From a virus, in the IMG/VR virus record IMGVR_UViG_3300025732_000052, positions 1 to 55,180 of that record: 55,180 nt of DNA; one strand, given 5' to 3'. The first letter of the stretch is position 1. Every line of letters begins with the position of its first letter. The translations under genes and the position numbers were made by a program. A model generated the notes under the pieces. The model had not been told where the DNA came from. It searched no databases and worked only from the letters and a program-made list of their open reading frames with translations. Shown here one piece after another: positions 1 to 7,922 of this stretch.

Positions 1-79
1 CTAAAGAATACATTGAGAAATCAACGCTTACATCTTCAAGTAATTCATCAAAGGTTTTATATTTTAATTCTGTAAGCAT
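1..79 (-). CDS. partial phage protein (N-terminus only)
   Basis: A minus-strand reading frame starts at an ATG at 79 and runs off the left edge of the window. The 26 visible residues begin MLTELKYKTFDELL and are acidic and probably helical. The start lies 5 bases past the stop of the preceding virion gene, the same tight spacing as its neighbours, so it is most likely another structural gene of the same transcript. The function cannot be judged from this fragment. Confidence 0.6.
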   Translation of the reverse strand, partial: MLTELKYKTFDELLEDVSVDFSMYSL

Positions 80-83
80 TGCC

Positions 84-749
84 TTATCTGTTTAAGTTAA
101 TATTGTCATCTGATAAATCTGAAGGAATCTGTAATCTTCCAATAAAATCTTGGATAGCCATTTTTTCTGCTTCAGCTAATAAAAATTCAGGAACATTAAT
201 CTTATGATCCATTCTTTTAATACAAGTATCTTCATCTGTATACTGAGATACATCTTGAATAAAAATACCTTCTATCTTTAAAGCTTCCCAGCTAATATTC
301 GGCATATATAAATAACCGTTTAAAAACCAGTAGTACTTAGTGTTGTTATATTTAAAACCTGTAGTCTTAGTCATAGAGGTATAAACACCAGGTGTAGTAG
401 GATTTAATTCCTGACTACCATCTATAGACGTTACAGATCTAATTAAAGGACCCCAGTAACCTTCCATGAATGTGGGAAGTTTATCTTTTGTACGCATTAT
501 AGTGCGCCCAGATTTTATACCAGCGCAGCATGCTTCAACCTTATCTATTTCAATTAACTCTAAACATGGTAAAGTTTGCCAAATAGAATTAAATTTAGAT
601 AGTTTATTCTGAGAGTCTTGTCTCCTCATCAGAACTTGGGCATATTTAATTATAACATTATAAACATACCTATTAGTAAGAAATGCATCTTGTCTTACAC
701 TCTTAACTTGATTTTTTACCCTTGAGACTACGGTTCCAATAGTTACCAT
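84..749 (-). CDS. ring/connector-type virion protein (putative)
   Basis: This 221-residue protein has an N-terminal helical part (residues 1-60, basic, with MRRQD near 42) followed by a beta-rich middle and a C-terminal helical segment. The style recalls T7 gp11-like adaptor or crAss-like ring proteins: an initial stretch on tail-tube assembly, then a hydrophobic YYWFLNGYLYMPN strand around residue 140. That likeness is a recollection of family pattern, not a search result. It is encoded 5 bp after the 193-residue gene within the late block, which supports a virion role. It could also be an unrelated tail protein. Confidence 0.4.
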   Translation of the reverse strand: MVTIGTVVSRVKNQVKSVRQDAFLTNRYVYNVIIKYAQVLMRRQDSQNKLSKFNSIWQTLPCLELIEIDKVEACCAGIKSGRTIMRTKDKLPTFMEGYWGPLIRSVTSIDGSQELNPTTPGVYTSMTKTTGFKYNNTKYYWFLNGYLYMPNISWEALKIEGIFIQDVSQYTDEDTCIKRMDHKINVPEFLLAEAEKMAIQDFIGRLQIPSDLSDDNINLNR

Positions 750-754
750 TTTTA

Positions 755-1336
755 TTAAAATTCAAATTCATCATATGAGCTAAGTATATCCTTATCTTCT
801 TTCTTAACTCTTTGCTTTCTAAGAGCTTTTGAAAACATCTCTGACACTTTCTTATATGAATCTACAACAATATATTTTTGCCAAGACACAGGATACTCTT
901 TAGCTACAGATCTCTTGAATTGTCTAACTGCTTGAAAACCCCATAACTCACGGTTTGCAAACTTATATTTGGTCTGATAGTTTGTATAGAAAATCTTAGC
1001 TAACTTAGAATCTGACTCTAGATTCCTGTTCTTTATTTCTTTACCGTATTTAACTGATAGACCATAATTTACATTAGTGTCCCGGTTAAATGTACAGGTA
1101 CCTATGAACAGGTATCCCAGACTTTCTGGTAACTCAACTCCATCTCTATACGCAATTACCTCTTTCCAAATATTTTCATTAAACTTCATCACTATCTTCT
1201 TGATAGTTTTGTCATCTAATGTAGAAAACTCAGGATGCCTCTCCTTGAACTCTGCTAAAAAATCTTTTGTTAAGATTCTCTTAGGTTTTATTCTCAGCCT
1301 TGAGGCATGTAAATCAGGTGCTTTATATCCTCTCAT
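755..1336 (-). CDS. conserved basic phage protein, possibly DNA-binding
   Basis: This 193-residue, strongly basic protein is rich in Lys and Arg throughout and ends in an acidic tail (SSYDEFEF). Residues 45-80 combine a helical N-terminal part with an ELPESLGYLFIG strand motif. This arrangement is loosely reminiscent of HU/IHF-like proteins seen in crAss-like and related Bacteroidota phages, but I cannot confirm it. It lies between the metallophosphoesterase gene and the ring-type gene, with 39 and 5 bp gaps, so it is probably cotranscribed with them. Function is not assigned. Confidence 0.4.
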   Translation of the reverse strand: MRGYKAPDLHASRLRIKPKRILTKDFLAEFKERHPEFSTLDDKTIKKIVMKFNENIWKEVIAYRDGVELPESLGYLFIGTCTFNRDTNVNYGLSVKYGKEIKNRNLESDSKLAKIFYTNYQTKYKFANRELWGFQAVRQFKRSVAKEYPVSWQKYIVVDSYKKVSEMFSKALRKQRVKKEDKDILSSYDEFEF

Positions 1337-1375
1337 ACCTTGACTACATTAATAAGATACAAAATTTAATCCAGA

Positions 1376-2584
1376 TTAAATACAGTTATAAACAAACTCT
1401 CCAATCTTACCATTGTCATAGTCATGAACCTCAATAAGGGCAGCTCTCTTACTACCAATAAACTTATTATGGTAGTGCCAGTAGTCTGTTTTAGATAGAC
1501 TAGGAATAATCTTAATAGAGAAACCAGTTATTTCATCCTCTGTAATATACTCTACAGTTTTCTTCTTATGATAATGTCCAGTATATAGAGTTCTAAATTT
1601 AGTATTACCCCAGGGCTCTGAAAATTCAGTAGCATAAACTAGTAATGAGTTCTTAGTATTTACATCTCCGTGCTCAAATGCAAAGAAGTTATTGTTAAAC
1701 GTAAGTACTTTTCTCTCTGCATAATCAGCATGCCATACTATACCATCCTCTTGTACAGCTTTAGAGAGAGCATGTACTAGATGATAAGATGATAGTCTAT
1801 CATGATTACCGGGTATAAACATTATATGTAATGTCTCACACCTCTCCTTTAAAAAACGAATGCCCCGGTATAGGGCATCAAAAGCTTCAGCATATACTTT
1901 GTAGGCTTTATCAGAGTTCTCTACCGGAGTACCTGATGTAGTAGTACCATTAAACGTATCCATGTTTAATATATCACCACCTACAACATACACTAGATCA
2001 TCTATAAAGTAATTATTAGATACACTCTCTGTAAGTTGTTCTAGTGAAGCAAAGTACTGTTCTATGATATCATCATTACCATCCTTACCAATATGCATAT
2101 CTTGCATAGATAGTACACAGCTTACATATCGGTGTCTCTTTTGCTTCTTTACTACTACTGGTTTATAATCCGGTTTAAAGTTTTCTATGATGTCTTTTAG
2201 ATAATCTTCTTTAGTCTTTACTACTTTAGTTACTAAAGCTGATACTAACCATTTATCACTTCTCTCCTTATTCCAATATTGAGATAACTTCCACTCTGTA
2301 GTATCTATACCCAAGATCTCTATAATCTCTTCAGGGGTTTTAGGATTAACTGATACTAATTTCTCTATCTTACCTGTGCCTTTTTCTAAATCATAAGACT
2401 CCGAATTAATTCTTTCTACATTATGTTCTGAATTGTATTTTAATTTTTTAGATTTAAATCCTAGAGACTTTTTAATCTTTAAATATTCATCTAAAGTAAT
2501 ACCAATTCTTCTTGCACACTCAATATTAGATAGCTTCCATTCTTTACTTTTAGCTACCTTATCTTTTAATTCTTGTGAATACAT
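1376..2584 (-). CDS. calcineurin-like metallophosphoesterase with N-terminal HTH region
   Basis: This 402-residue protein carries the full set of metallophosphoesterase motifs: D162-x-H164 (DMHIGK), GGD at 202-204, GNHD at 259-262, HGD at 305-307 and GHYH at 336-339. These would bind two metal ions. The first 50 residues look like a helix-turn-helix (CARRIGITLDEYLKIKKSLG), suggesting DNA binding. Mre11/SbcD-type nucleases share this catalytic fold, so a DNA end-processing or repair role is plausible, but a phosphatase or cyclic-nucleotide phosphodiesterase is not excluded. It follows the Cys-rich virion genes but has its own promoter-like element at 2601-2630, so it may be expressed separately. 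Confidence 0.85.
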   Translation of the reverse strand: MYSQELKDKVAKSKEWKLSNIECARRIGITLDEYLKIKKSLGFKSKKLKYNSEHNVERINSESYDLEKGTGKIEKLVSVNPKTPEEIIEILGIDTTEWKLSQYWNKERSDKWLVSALVTKVVKTKEDYLKDIIENFKPDYKPVVVKKQKRHRYVSCVLSMQDMHIGKDGNDDIIEQYFASLEQLTESVSNNYFIDDLVYVVGGDILNMDTFNGTTTSGTPVENSDKAYKVYAEAFDALYRGIRFLKERCETLHIMFIPGNHDRLSSYHLVHALSKAVQEDGIVWHADYAERKVLTFNNNFFAFEHGDVNTKNSLLVYATEFSEPWGNTKFRTLYTGHYHKKKTVEYITEDEITGFSIKIIPSLSKTDYWHYHNKFIGSKRAALIEVHDYDNGKIGEFVYNCI

Positions 2585-2600
2585 GCGGTAATTGTTTTAT

Positions 2601-2630
2601 CAAATGTAGTAAAAATAGTTTATAATCAAG
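2601..2630 (-). promoter_or_regulatory. Bacteroidota-type promoter for the metallophosphoesterase gene
   Basis: On the minus strand the sequence reads CTTG (2630-2627), 18 nt, then TACATTTG (2608-2601), which matches TAnnTTTG. The -7 element ends 16 bases before the ATG at 2584. The spacing is slightly shorter than the usual 19-21 nt. Confidence 0.45.
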
Positions 2631-2644
2631 TTATTATAAAATAA

Positions 2645-2698
2645 ACCCCGGCTTTTTACACCGGGGTCTAATCAGAGGGGTAAACCAACAAACCCTCT
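2645..2698 (-). terminator. terminator hairpin downstream of the Cys-rich virion genes
   Basis: There are two hairpins in tandem. The stronger pairs ACCCCGG (2645-2651) with CCGGGGT (2661-2667); on the minus strand it is followed by a T-rich tract. A second pairs 2674-2679 with 2693-2698. They lie between the stop of the 147-residue gene and the promoter of the metallophosphoesterase gene, so they most likely end the virion transcript. Confidence 0.7.
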
Positions 2699-2746
2699 TA
2701 GTACTTATACAATATTAATATAGTAAATGATTTTTAATTATCCAAA

Positions 2747-3190
2747 TTAAAGTGGTGGTACGCAAGCACTACCTGCGGTAACAACTAATCCCGAAGCGGC
2801 TGTATACTGTCCAGTAACAATACATAATGAAATAGTAGTTCCAGCATTAATATTTAAATTAACTTCTTCACCACTTGTACCACAAGCTTCATAGTTTAAA
2901 AGCTTAGCACTTCCTGTAGGATTATTAACTGTATAACTAGTACAACTTTGTACAATAGTTGTATCAGATGATACTAAGCTAAGCGTTACGTCTTCGCCAG
3001 AACCACAACGTGCATATACTTCAACATCATAAACAGTTGATGTTAATCCTGCTAACTGAATTGGTCCACTAGATTGTGGAAAAACCATACTTTGCCATGC
3101 TCCTTGAGGAGAATTAACTCTGTATTTTACCAAATAACCAAGAGCTGGTATAGGATTAGGAGGAGTAAAAGTTAAATATAAAGATGCCAT
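2747..3190 (-). CDS. Fn3/Ig-like virion protein
   Basis: This 147-residue, almost all-beta protein opens with MASLYLTFTPPNPIPALGY. Residues 1-75 look like a fibronectin type III-like domain (conserved-type strand YDVEVYARCGSG), and residues 80-147 form a second beta repeat with paired cysteines (VVQSCTSYTVNNP, LNYEACGTSGEEV). It shares a start/stop overlap with the 178-residue gene upstream and follows the same theme of small Cys-bearing beta domains. It is probably a decoration or adhesion protein on the virion surface. No enzyme motif is visible. Confidence 0.6.
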   Translation of the reverse strand: MASLYLTFTPPNPIPALGYLVKYRVNSPQGAWQSMVFPQSSGPIQLAGLTSTVYDVEVYARCGSGEDVTLSLVSSDTTIVQSCTSYTVNNPTGSAKLLNYEACGTSGEEVNLNINAGTTISLCIVTGQYTAASGLVVTAGSACVPPL

Positions 3191-3726
3191 TAGGTTGTTA
3201 ATGTTTTAAATGATAAGGTGATAGATGTACAGCAATCAGCACTACCAGAAGTACTAGTAAGTAATCTTACATAATAAGTTGTGTTTGCTGACAAGTTAAT
3301 AATAGTCCACTTAGGCGTAGCACTAACAAGAATTGACTGAGAACCTGTAACCGTTACAAACGCAGGGTCTGTAGACCATTGTAATTTAGTTGAAGTAATA
3401 GTAGCAGGAGCACCAGGAACAGTATAACTGACAGTTGCTTCGGTTTGTTTAACATTACTAATATTAAAATTCTTGATTGATTGACAAGTAGCTAGTGGAT
3501 TAAAGCAGTTTGGATTAGTTAAATATAATACTAATTTTTTTACTACTAAATCAAGACGCTCATTCTTCTTGATATCAATAGTATAAATATCATTACCGGT
3601 ATATTTAACGCATTCAAAACTTACTACCTCATCACATAGTTCAGAGATAGCACATTCAGTAGTAACTGGGGATACCAATTTGGTATCCTCACAGCCACAG
3701 GGTTTTGGTTGACAATTACAGCTCAT
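3190..3726 (-). CDS. Cys-rich virion protein with C-terminal Fn3-like domain
   Basis: This 178-residue protein starts with a very Cys-rich head (six of the first 25 residues are Cys, including CNCQPKPCGC) and then a conserved-looking segment also present in style in the 512-residue neighbour. Residues 90-178 form a fibronectin type III-like domain, with TTYYVRLLT near residue 150. It is translationally linked to the 147-residue gene (shared base at 3190) and lies 2 bp downstream of the 512-residue gene. The three likely build one surface assembly. Whether the cysteines bind metal or form disulfides cannot be told. Confidence 0.6.
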   Translation of the reverse strand: MSCNCQPKPCGCEDTKLVSPVTTECAISELCDEVVSFECVKYTGNDIYTIDIKKNERLDLVVKKLVLYLTNPNCFNPLATCQSIKNFNISNVKQTEATVSYTVPGAPATITSTKLQWSTDPAFVTVTGSQSILVSATPKWTIINLSANTTYYVRLLTSTSGSADCCTSITLSFKTLTT

Positions 3727-3728
3727 GA

Positions 3729-5267
3729 TTAGTTAATTATAAAGGAATTAAGGTTGCTTATTGGAGGACAACTGCCTGAACCAACAACAGTAGTTTGTTT
3801 AGGACAAACTTTGCTAACTACATCTACTCCAGATGCTACATCAATAATTGAAATTTCTACCTTGTAGGTTCCAACTGTAAGACCTTGAAGTGTACCACTA
3901 ATAGTTCCACCATATGTATTTGCAATGTTAGTAGTACTTTGTGAAAGCAATGCATCAGCATTAGTATACAATTTGATTCTATATTTCTTAGTAGAGCTAG
4001 ACGAGTAAACGTTATTAAAGCTATAACTAAGAGTATAGGTTGTTCCAGATAAAGCAGAAGATAATGATAATGTAGGACAACTAATATTAGAGGTAACGTT
4101 GTAGGTTAAAGTATTCTGACAAACCAAACCTTGGTTATCAGTGAAACAATAAGCAATAGCTACTTGATAAGAACCAGACAAATCTAACTGAGTGCTAGAC
4201 AAGTTCAAATCATAATAGTTAGTACCACCAATTAAGTTAGCAATATTAGGGAAGTTGTAGGTCTCAGTAAAAGGAATATTACTTACTGGAGATGCTACAG
4301 ATAATGTAATAGTTGATCCTGGTGTAGGACATTGTACAAAACCTGAAGGAATTACACTAGTGCCGGTTAACCGTACACGTAAGTTTGTACTAGATGTCAT
4401 ATCTAATAAGAAACCTAAATCAATATCAGCACAAGTTTTAGTGCAACATGCTTTTAATGACTCAATTTCATTACGTAAATCACAGATTGTAATCCAAAGA
4501 TTATTTACGCTATCTGCTACAGTAGATACAGTAGTCTTCCATCTATCTGAATAAGCACTTGCCATAGTACCAGTAGTACTTAAAGCAGGCTCATTAGAGA
4601 TATCACAGTAAGGAACAATGCTGGCTGATAATAAAGCCGGAGTTCCAACAACTGATTGTAGATCACAAAGCTTCTGTTCAATAGTAGAAACAATTGTAGT
4701 CAATGGTGCAGAACCACTACTTAAACAAACGTAAGTAGAATTCTTAGGTGCATAGTTTGTACTTAAAGAAGAAAGGGTGTTATTAATAGTTGTAATAGAA
4801 TTACTATTACTAACTACACTAGATTGTAAAGTAGTAACTGTTGTTTCTAATGTACAAAGCCTAGTTCCTAATAACTGGGCATATGATACAACACCTAATG
4901 TTGCACCACCAGCGGCTGCTTGCAAACAAGCTGCTACTGAACAAGTTAAATTAGCTGCAGGAGGAACACTAATAGCACTAATCTGTGATTGTAAACTACA
5001 AATTTTAGTTACTAAAGCTTGTATTAAAGCTGTAGAATTAGCTGGTGTAGAACCTAAACTAAGACATGATAAGTTTAAAGTTGCAATATCAATACAGCAA
5101 TCAGTTAAAACATCACATAACTGTTCACCCAGTTTTGCAACTACTTCACTTACTGTATCTCCTTTACAAAGACTTAAACAAGGAATGTTAGGACCTTGCC
5201 AGATAACGCAGTTAGATGATACCTCTGAACATCCTGTGCTTTTATAATTTGAACCTACGGGAAGCAT
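3729..5267 (-). CDS. large Cys-rich structural protein with Ig/Fn3-like C-terminus
   Basis: This 512-residue protein has an N-terminal region (residues 1-60) with regularly spaced cysteines (CSEVSSNCVIWQGPNIPCLS). A long Ser/Thr-rich middle with coiled-coil-like stretches follows (about 140-180), and after about residue 280 come two Ig/Fn3-like beta domains. The design suits a trimeric or fibrous virion appendage. It is the first gene of a three-gene set of Cys-rich proteins. A perfect 16-bp palindrome lies 27 bp upstream of its start. No catalytic motif was seen. Confidence 0.6.
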   Translation of the reverse strand: MLPVGSNYKSTGCSEVSSNCVIWQGPNIPCLSLCKGDTVSEVVAKLGEQLCDVLTDCCIDIATLNLSCLSLGSTPANSTALIQALVTKICSLQSQISAISVPPAANLTCSVAACLQAAAGGATLGVVSYAQLLGTRLCTLETTVTTLQSSVVSNSNSITTINNTLSSLSTNYAPKNSTYVCLSSGSAPLTTIVSTIEQKLCDLQSVVGTPALLSASIVPYCDISNEPALSTTGTMASAYSDRWKTTVSTVADSVNNLWITICDLRNEIESLKACCTKTCADIDLGFLLDMTSSTNLRVRLTGTSVIPSGFVQCPTPGSTITLSVASPVSNIPFTETYNFPNIANLIGGTNYYDLNLSSTQLDLSGSYQVAIAYCFTDNQGLVCQNTLTYNVTSNISCPTLSLSSALSGTTYTLSYSFNNVYSSSSTKKYRIKLYTNADALLSQSTTNIANTYGGTISGTLQGLTVGTYKVEISIIDVASGVDVVSKVCPKQTTVVGSGSCPPISNLNSFIIN

Positions 5268-5293
5268 TTTTTATAAATATAAGAGTACACGAC

Positions 5294-5309
5294 TATAGTG
5301 TACACTATA
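5294..5309. promoter_or_regulatory. 16-bp perfect palindrome upstream of the Cys-rich gene set
   Basis: TATAGTGTACACTATA is a perfect palindrome, located 27-42 bp before the start of the 512-residue gene. A further GTACAC half-site is at 5285-5290. It looks like an operator for a dimeric regulator, but no regulator has been linked to it. Confidence 0.4.
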
Positions 5310-5332
5310 ATATAAACAATTAATCACTAATA

Positions 5333-5358
5333 AAAAAGACCCCCGAAGGAGTCTTTTT
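5333..5358 (-). terminator. intrinsic terminator after the 93-residue gene
   Basis: AAAAAGAC (5333-5340) pairs with GTCTTTTT (5351-5358) around a short GC-rich loop, giving T-runs on either strand. It lies 24 bp past the stop of the 93-residue gene, separating it from the Cys-rich gene set. Confidence 0.75.
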
Positions 5359-5382
5359 ATTAAAATTAAAAATAATTAGAGA

Positions 5383-5664
5383 TTACTCTACTACAGACAT
5401 AGTAGGTTCTGCAGGAGCTTCAGCAGCAATGTGCTCAAAGGTATCCAAATTGATCTGACCTTTACCGTAGTTAGCTTCAATAGATTGGAAGAACTCATTC
5501 TGTTCTTTTACTACTTCAGCCATTGCTTCTTTTACTTTCTCTTTTACAGAAAGCAAGTCATTCATTTGAAGTTCGATCTTACCCAAATCCATAATTACGT
5601 TTTGAGTCTTTTGCTGGAAGCCTTTGATTGCTTCGATTTCTTGTTCAGTTAATTTGGTAGCCAT
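5383..5664 (-). CDS. small coiled-coil phage protein
   Basis: This 93-residue protein beginning MATKLTEQEIEAIKGFQ is almost entirely helical and charged, with heptad-like spacing over residues 5-70, so a coiled-coil oligomer is likely. A TTG start 9 codons further upstream is possible. The ATG at 5664 is preferred because the promoter's -7 element occupies 5689-5696, so the transcript would begin inside that longer frame. The gene has its own promoter and terminator, suggesting an independent, possibly high-level transcript. Function is unknown. Confidence 0.65.
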   Translation of the reverse strand: MATKLTEQEIEAIKGFQQKTQNVIMDLGKIELQMNDLLSVKEKVKEAMAEVVKEQNEFFQSIEANYGKGQINLDTFEHIAAEAPAEPTMSVVE

Positions 5665-5688
5665 GATTATATATTTAGTTGGTTTATG

Positions 5689-5721
5689 CAAATATAATAC
5701 TTTTCTTTAAACTATGCCAAA
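5689..5721 (-). promoter_or_regulatory. Bacteroidota-type promoter
   Basis: On the minus strand TTTG (5721-5718) is followed after 21 nt by TATATTTG (5696-5689), a full match to the TTTG/TAnnTTTG pattern. It lies 25 bases before the ATG of the 93-residue gene and decides that start. Confidence 0.75.
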
Positions 5722-6228
5722 TTAGCAGTCTTCTACCTTTGCGGCAGAGAATAAACTGACAAGTTTGGCTTTCAAGTGGCTATAACCAAATGCAAAAATG
5801 TCAACACCTTCTGCAGAAGACAAATCAGGAACAGTCAAAGTAACGGTGTACTCTTCAGTAACTTCTTCAGTTACGTACTCTTGTACAGTGTACTCTTCTG
5901 ATACTTCTTCACCTGCTTCGTTAGTGATAGTACGAGTCTTAACTACGTCCTTCTGTACAGGCTGCATCATAGTGCGAGTCTTAGTCTCTTCAACTTGCTT
6001 AGTCAAAGGAATAGACAAGTACTCACCAATTTGTTGGTTACGTGCTTGACCTCCGTCAATAGGAGCCATAGCGTTAGGAGAAGCTACTGCATCTGCAGCG
6101 CTCATGAATAATTGAATACGGAAGTTAGCGTTACCACTCTTAGAGATTTGGTAGTCAGCAATACGTACGTAAGCTTCATTGGTAATACCTTTATCGGTAC
6201 CAATGCTTTTTGTGATTTTAAGTGCCAT
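5722..6228 (-). CDS. phage protein of unknown function (168 aa)
   Basis: This 168-residue protein beginning MALKITKSIGTDKGITNEAYVR has a beta-rich N-terminal half. A striking run of Thr/Glu/Val repeats follows (residues 80-130, TEEYTV-like units three times), then a hydrophobic C-terminus. The repeated acidic segment may be an extended linker or stalk. A promoter at 6265-6296 precedes it and the next gene is also separately promoted. It sits between the LamG adhesins and the Cys-rich proteins, so a virion or tail-accessory role is likely but unproven. Confidence 0.55.
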   Translation of the reverse strand: MALKITKSIGTDKGITNEAYVRIADYQISKSGNANFRIQLFMSAADAVASPNAMAPIDGGQARNQQIGEYLSIPLTKQVEETKTRTMMQPVQKDVVKTRTITNEAGEEVSEEYTVQEYVTEEVTEEYTVTLTVPDLSSAEGVDIFAFGYSHLKAKLVSLFSAAKVEDC

Positions 6229-6264
6229 TGTTGTAAAATTATAATTTTAGATTTGTATACATAA

Positions 6265-6296
6265 CAAATATACTCAATAAAGTTTATTTTGTCAAG
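6265..6296 (-). promoter_or_regulatory. Bacteroidota-type promoter
   Basis: On the minus strand CTTG (6296-6293), 20 nt, TATATTTG (6272-6265). The -7 element ends 37 bases before the ATG at 6228. The upstream element overlaps the 3' end of the 115-residue gene. Confidence 0.65.
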
Positions 6297-6631
6297 TTAC
6301 TTAACGGGTTGTCACTTGTGTTCCATTCATCCGTAGATAACAATTCTAGAATTTCCTCATGAGTATACTCTTTCATACCTTCTTGATAAATGTTAGGTCT
6401 ACCGTAAATACCTGCAGGAACGGTTACAATTAACTTTTCACCCGTTTCAGAGTTAACAGTTTCTACTTCAGTTTCTGTAGTTTCTACAAGATTGTACTTA
6501 ATAAAAGTTTTCGTACCATCTACAGAGTATCTTAAAGTATCTAAAGAGTTTTCTAATATCTCATCAAAGTTAATGCTTTCTACTGCTGTAGCGGGAATAA
6601 TTAGCCATCTGCGATTTATAAAATGTGTCAT
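6284..6631 (-). CDS. phage protein of unknown function (115 aa)
   Basis: This 115-residue, mixed alpha/beta acidic protein begins MTHFINRRWLIIPA. It contains a Thr/Glu-rich stretch (ETTETEVETVNSETGE, about residues 50-65), similar in character to the repeats of the next gene downstream. It is 2 bp from the 428-residue LamG adhesin gene and is probably cotranslated with it. It could be an assembly factor for the adhesins, but nothing in the sequence proves that. Confidence 0.5.
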   Translation of the reverse strand: MTHFINRRWLIIPATAVESINFDEILENSLDTLRYSVDGTKTFIKYNLVETTETEVETVNSETGEKLIVTVPAGIYGRPNIYQEGMKEYTHEEILELLSTDEWNTSDNPLSNLTK

Positions 6632-6633
6632 AA

Positions 6634-7920
6634 TTAAAAAATGTTGTATCTTGTTTTGTAGTGATTAAAATTTTGTAATACTTCCGAATCTGAAAGTATC
6701 TTATTGTATTGTTTAAATACACCTATCTCCCCATTAAACTGAGATGGTGCACCTCCATACCATTGTTGCGATATAGGGTCATGCCCTAAATACCACCTCT
6801 GTGCAGAAGACGCTGAAATATTAGAACCTTCAGTATCATTTGTAGCAGTAACTTCAAGTACACCATCAGTGTAAACTTTCATTTGTTTATTACTATTATT
6901 GTAAGTAAAGACAACATGATGCCAGTTACCATCTGTTACTACTTTTGATCCTTGAGGATCTGATGATCCCCATCCATGCCACTGCGCTCTATTGTTTTCT
7001 ATACCTAACCAGAATCTTTCATAGAAAGTAATAGATGAAGCATTTGTCATAACTGCTATAGGCATCATAGATCCCCCATATGTTTTAAAGACCATTTCAA
7101 AACTTCTTGTATTAGAAGCATAAACTAATGGATTTTCTATAACTACGTGTGAGTTAGTTCCATCAAATTCTAGTTGCATGTTAGTGCCAAATGGTGTATT
7201 AACTACTGTTATAGAAGTACTATTGTTTGTAAGATCAAGTACAGATTGAGTCGTTGTTCTAGTAGCTAAAGGTAAAAACATTTGTCTAGGATCTTGTATC
7301 TCTGTTCCTTTTACAAGATTTACCGCAGCTAAAGAGACCTTGTCTGGAACTCCATATTGATAGTACCACATTCCAGGATAAAACATACTTGTACTTGCAC
7401 TTGTTGTTAGGTAGTTCCAAGCAAAATACCAACCATCCCCTAAATGAGTTCTTTGCCCTTCTGTATGTACTCCATATTCAGTAACGTATCCAGAAGGACC
7501 ATACTGATAATGATACATAAAATTCGGATGTGTGTAACCAGATTGTGTTTTATAAATAATAGAATAAGTGTAAGTAGTAGAAGCTTCAATAGGGACTCCC
7601 CAATCTCCGTACCTCCATAGCGAAGGACAACAATAACAGTAGTCCCCACAACCACAACAATTGTAGTCATTCCTAATTAAAACATACTGTACTGTTTTTT
7701 CTCCTAATTGGGGAATATAAGCTTGTTCTTGTCCGACTTGGCTAAAGTAACTTTGACCATTTGCATAGTTTACTAGATTAGCATTACCTCCCCATTGAAC
7801 AGGTGTACCAAGAATATTTGTCCCTGGCTTACCTTTATAGCAATTAAGCATGTCTTTAGTGTCAATAGATAATACTAAAGAGTCTTTTACTATCTGACCA
7901 TATCCCTGTGTTATTCCCAT
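6634..7920 (-). CDS. LamG-like (concanavalin A-fold) adhesin
   Basis: This 428-residue protein has an unusual N-terminal half with a CCGCGDYCYCC cluster near residue 95 and many Tyr/Trp residues. Residues 220-428 form a LamG-like jelly-roll domain, recognisable by GNWHHVVFTYNNSNKQMKVY and the final FNGEIGVFKQYNKILSDSEV signature. LamG domains bind glycans or proteins, so a host-surface recognition role in the tail fits. It is the third of three consecutive LamG-type genes with near-identical starts (VKDSLVLSIDTKDMLNCY here, VKQGLTFSFNTKDIKNSY in the next), indicating duplication. Confidence 0.75.
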   Translation of the reverse strand: MGITQGYGQIVKDSLVLSIDTKDMLNCYKGKPGTNILGTPVQWGGNANLVNYANGQSYFSQVGQEQAYIPQLGEKTVQYVLIRNDYNCCGCGDYCYCCPSLWRYGDWGVPIEASTTYTYSIIYKTQSGYTHPNFMYHYQYGPSGYVTEYGVHTEGQRTHLGDGWYFAWNYLTTSASTSMFYPGMWYYQYGVPDKVSLAAVNLVKGTEIQDPRQMFLPLATRTTTQSVLDLTNNSTSITVVNTPFGTNMQLEFDGTNSHVVIENPLVYASNTRSFEMVFKTYGGSMMPIAVMTNASSITFYERFWLGIENNRAQWHGWGSSDPQGSKVVTDGNWHHVVFTYNNSNKQMKVYTDGVLEVTATNDTEGSNISASSAQRWYLGHDPISQQWYGGAPSQFNGEIGVFKQYNKILSDSEVLQNFNHYKTRYNIF

Positions 7921-7922
7921 TA

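Noticed and set aside
4777-5247. 156-residue plus-strand frame
   Set aside because: It is antisense to the 512-residue Cys-rich gene and mirrors its Ser/Thr/Ala repeats.
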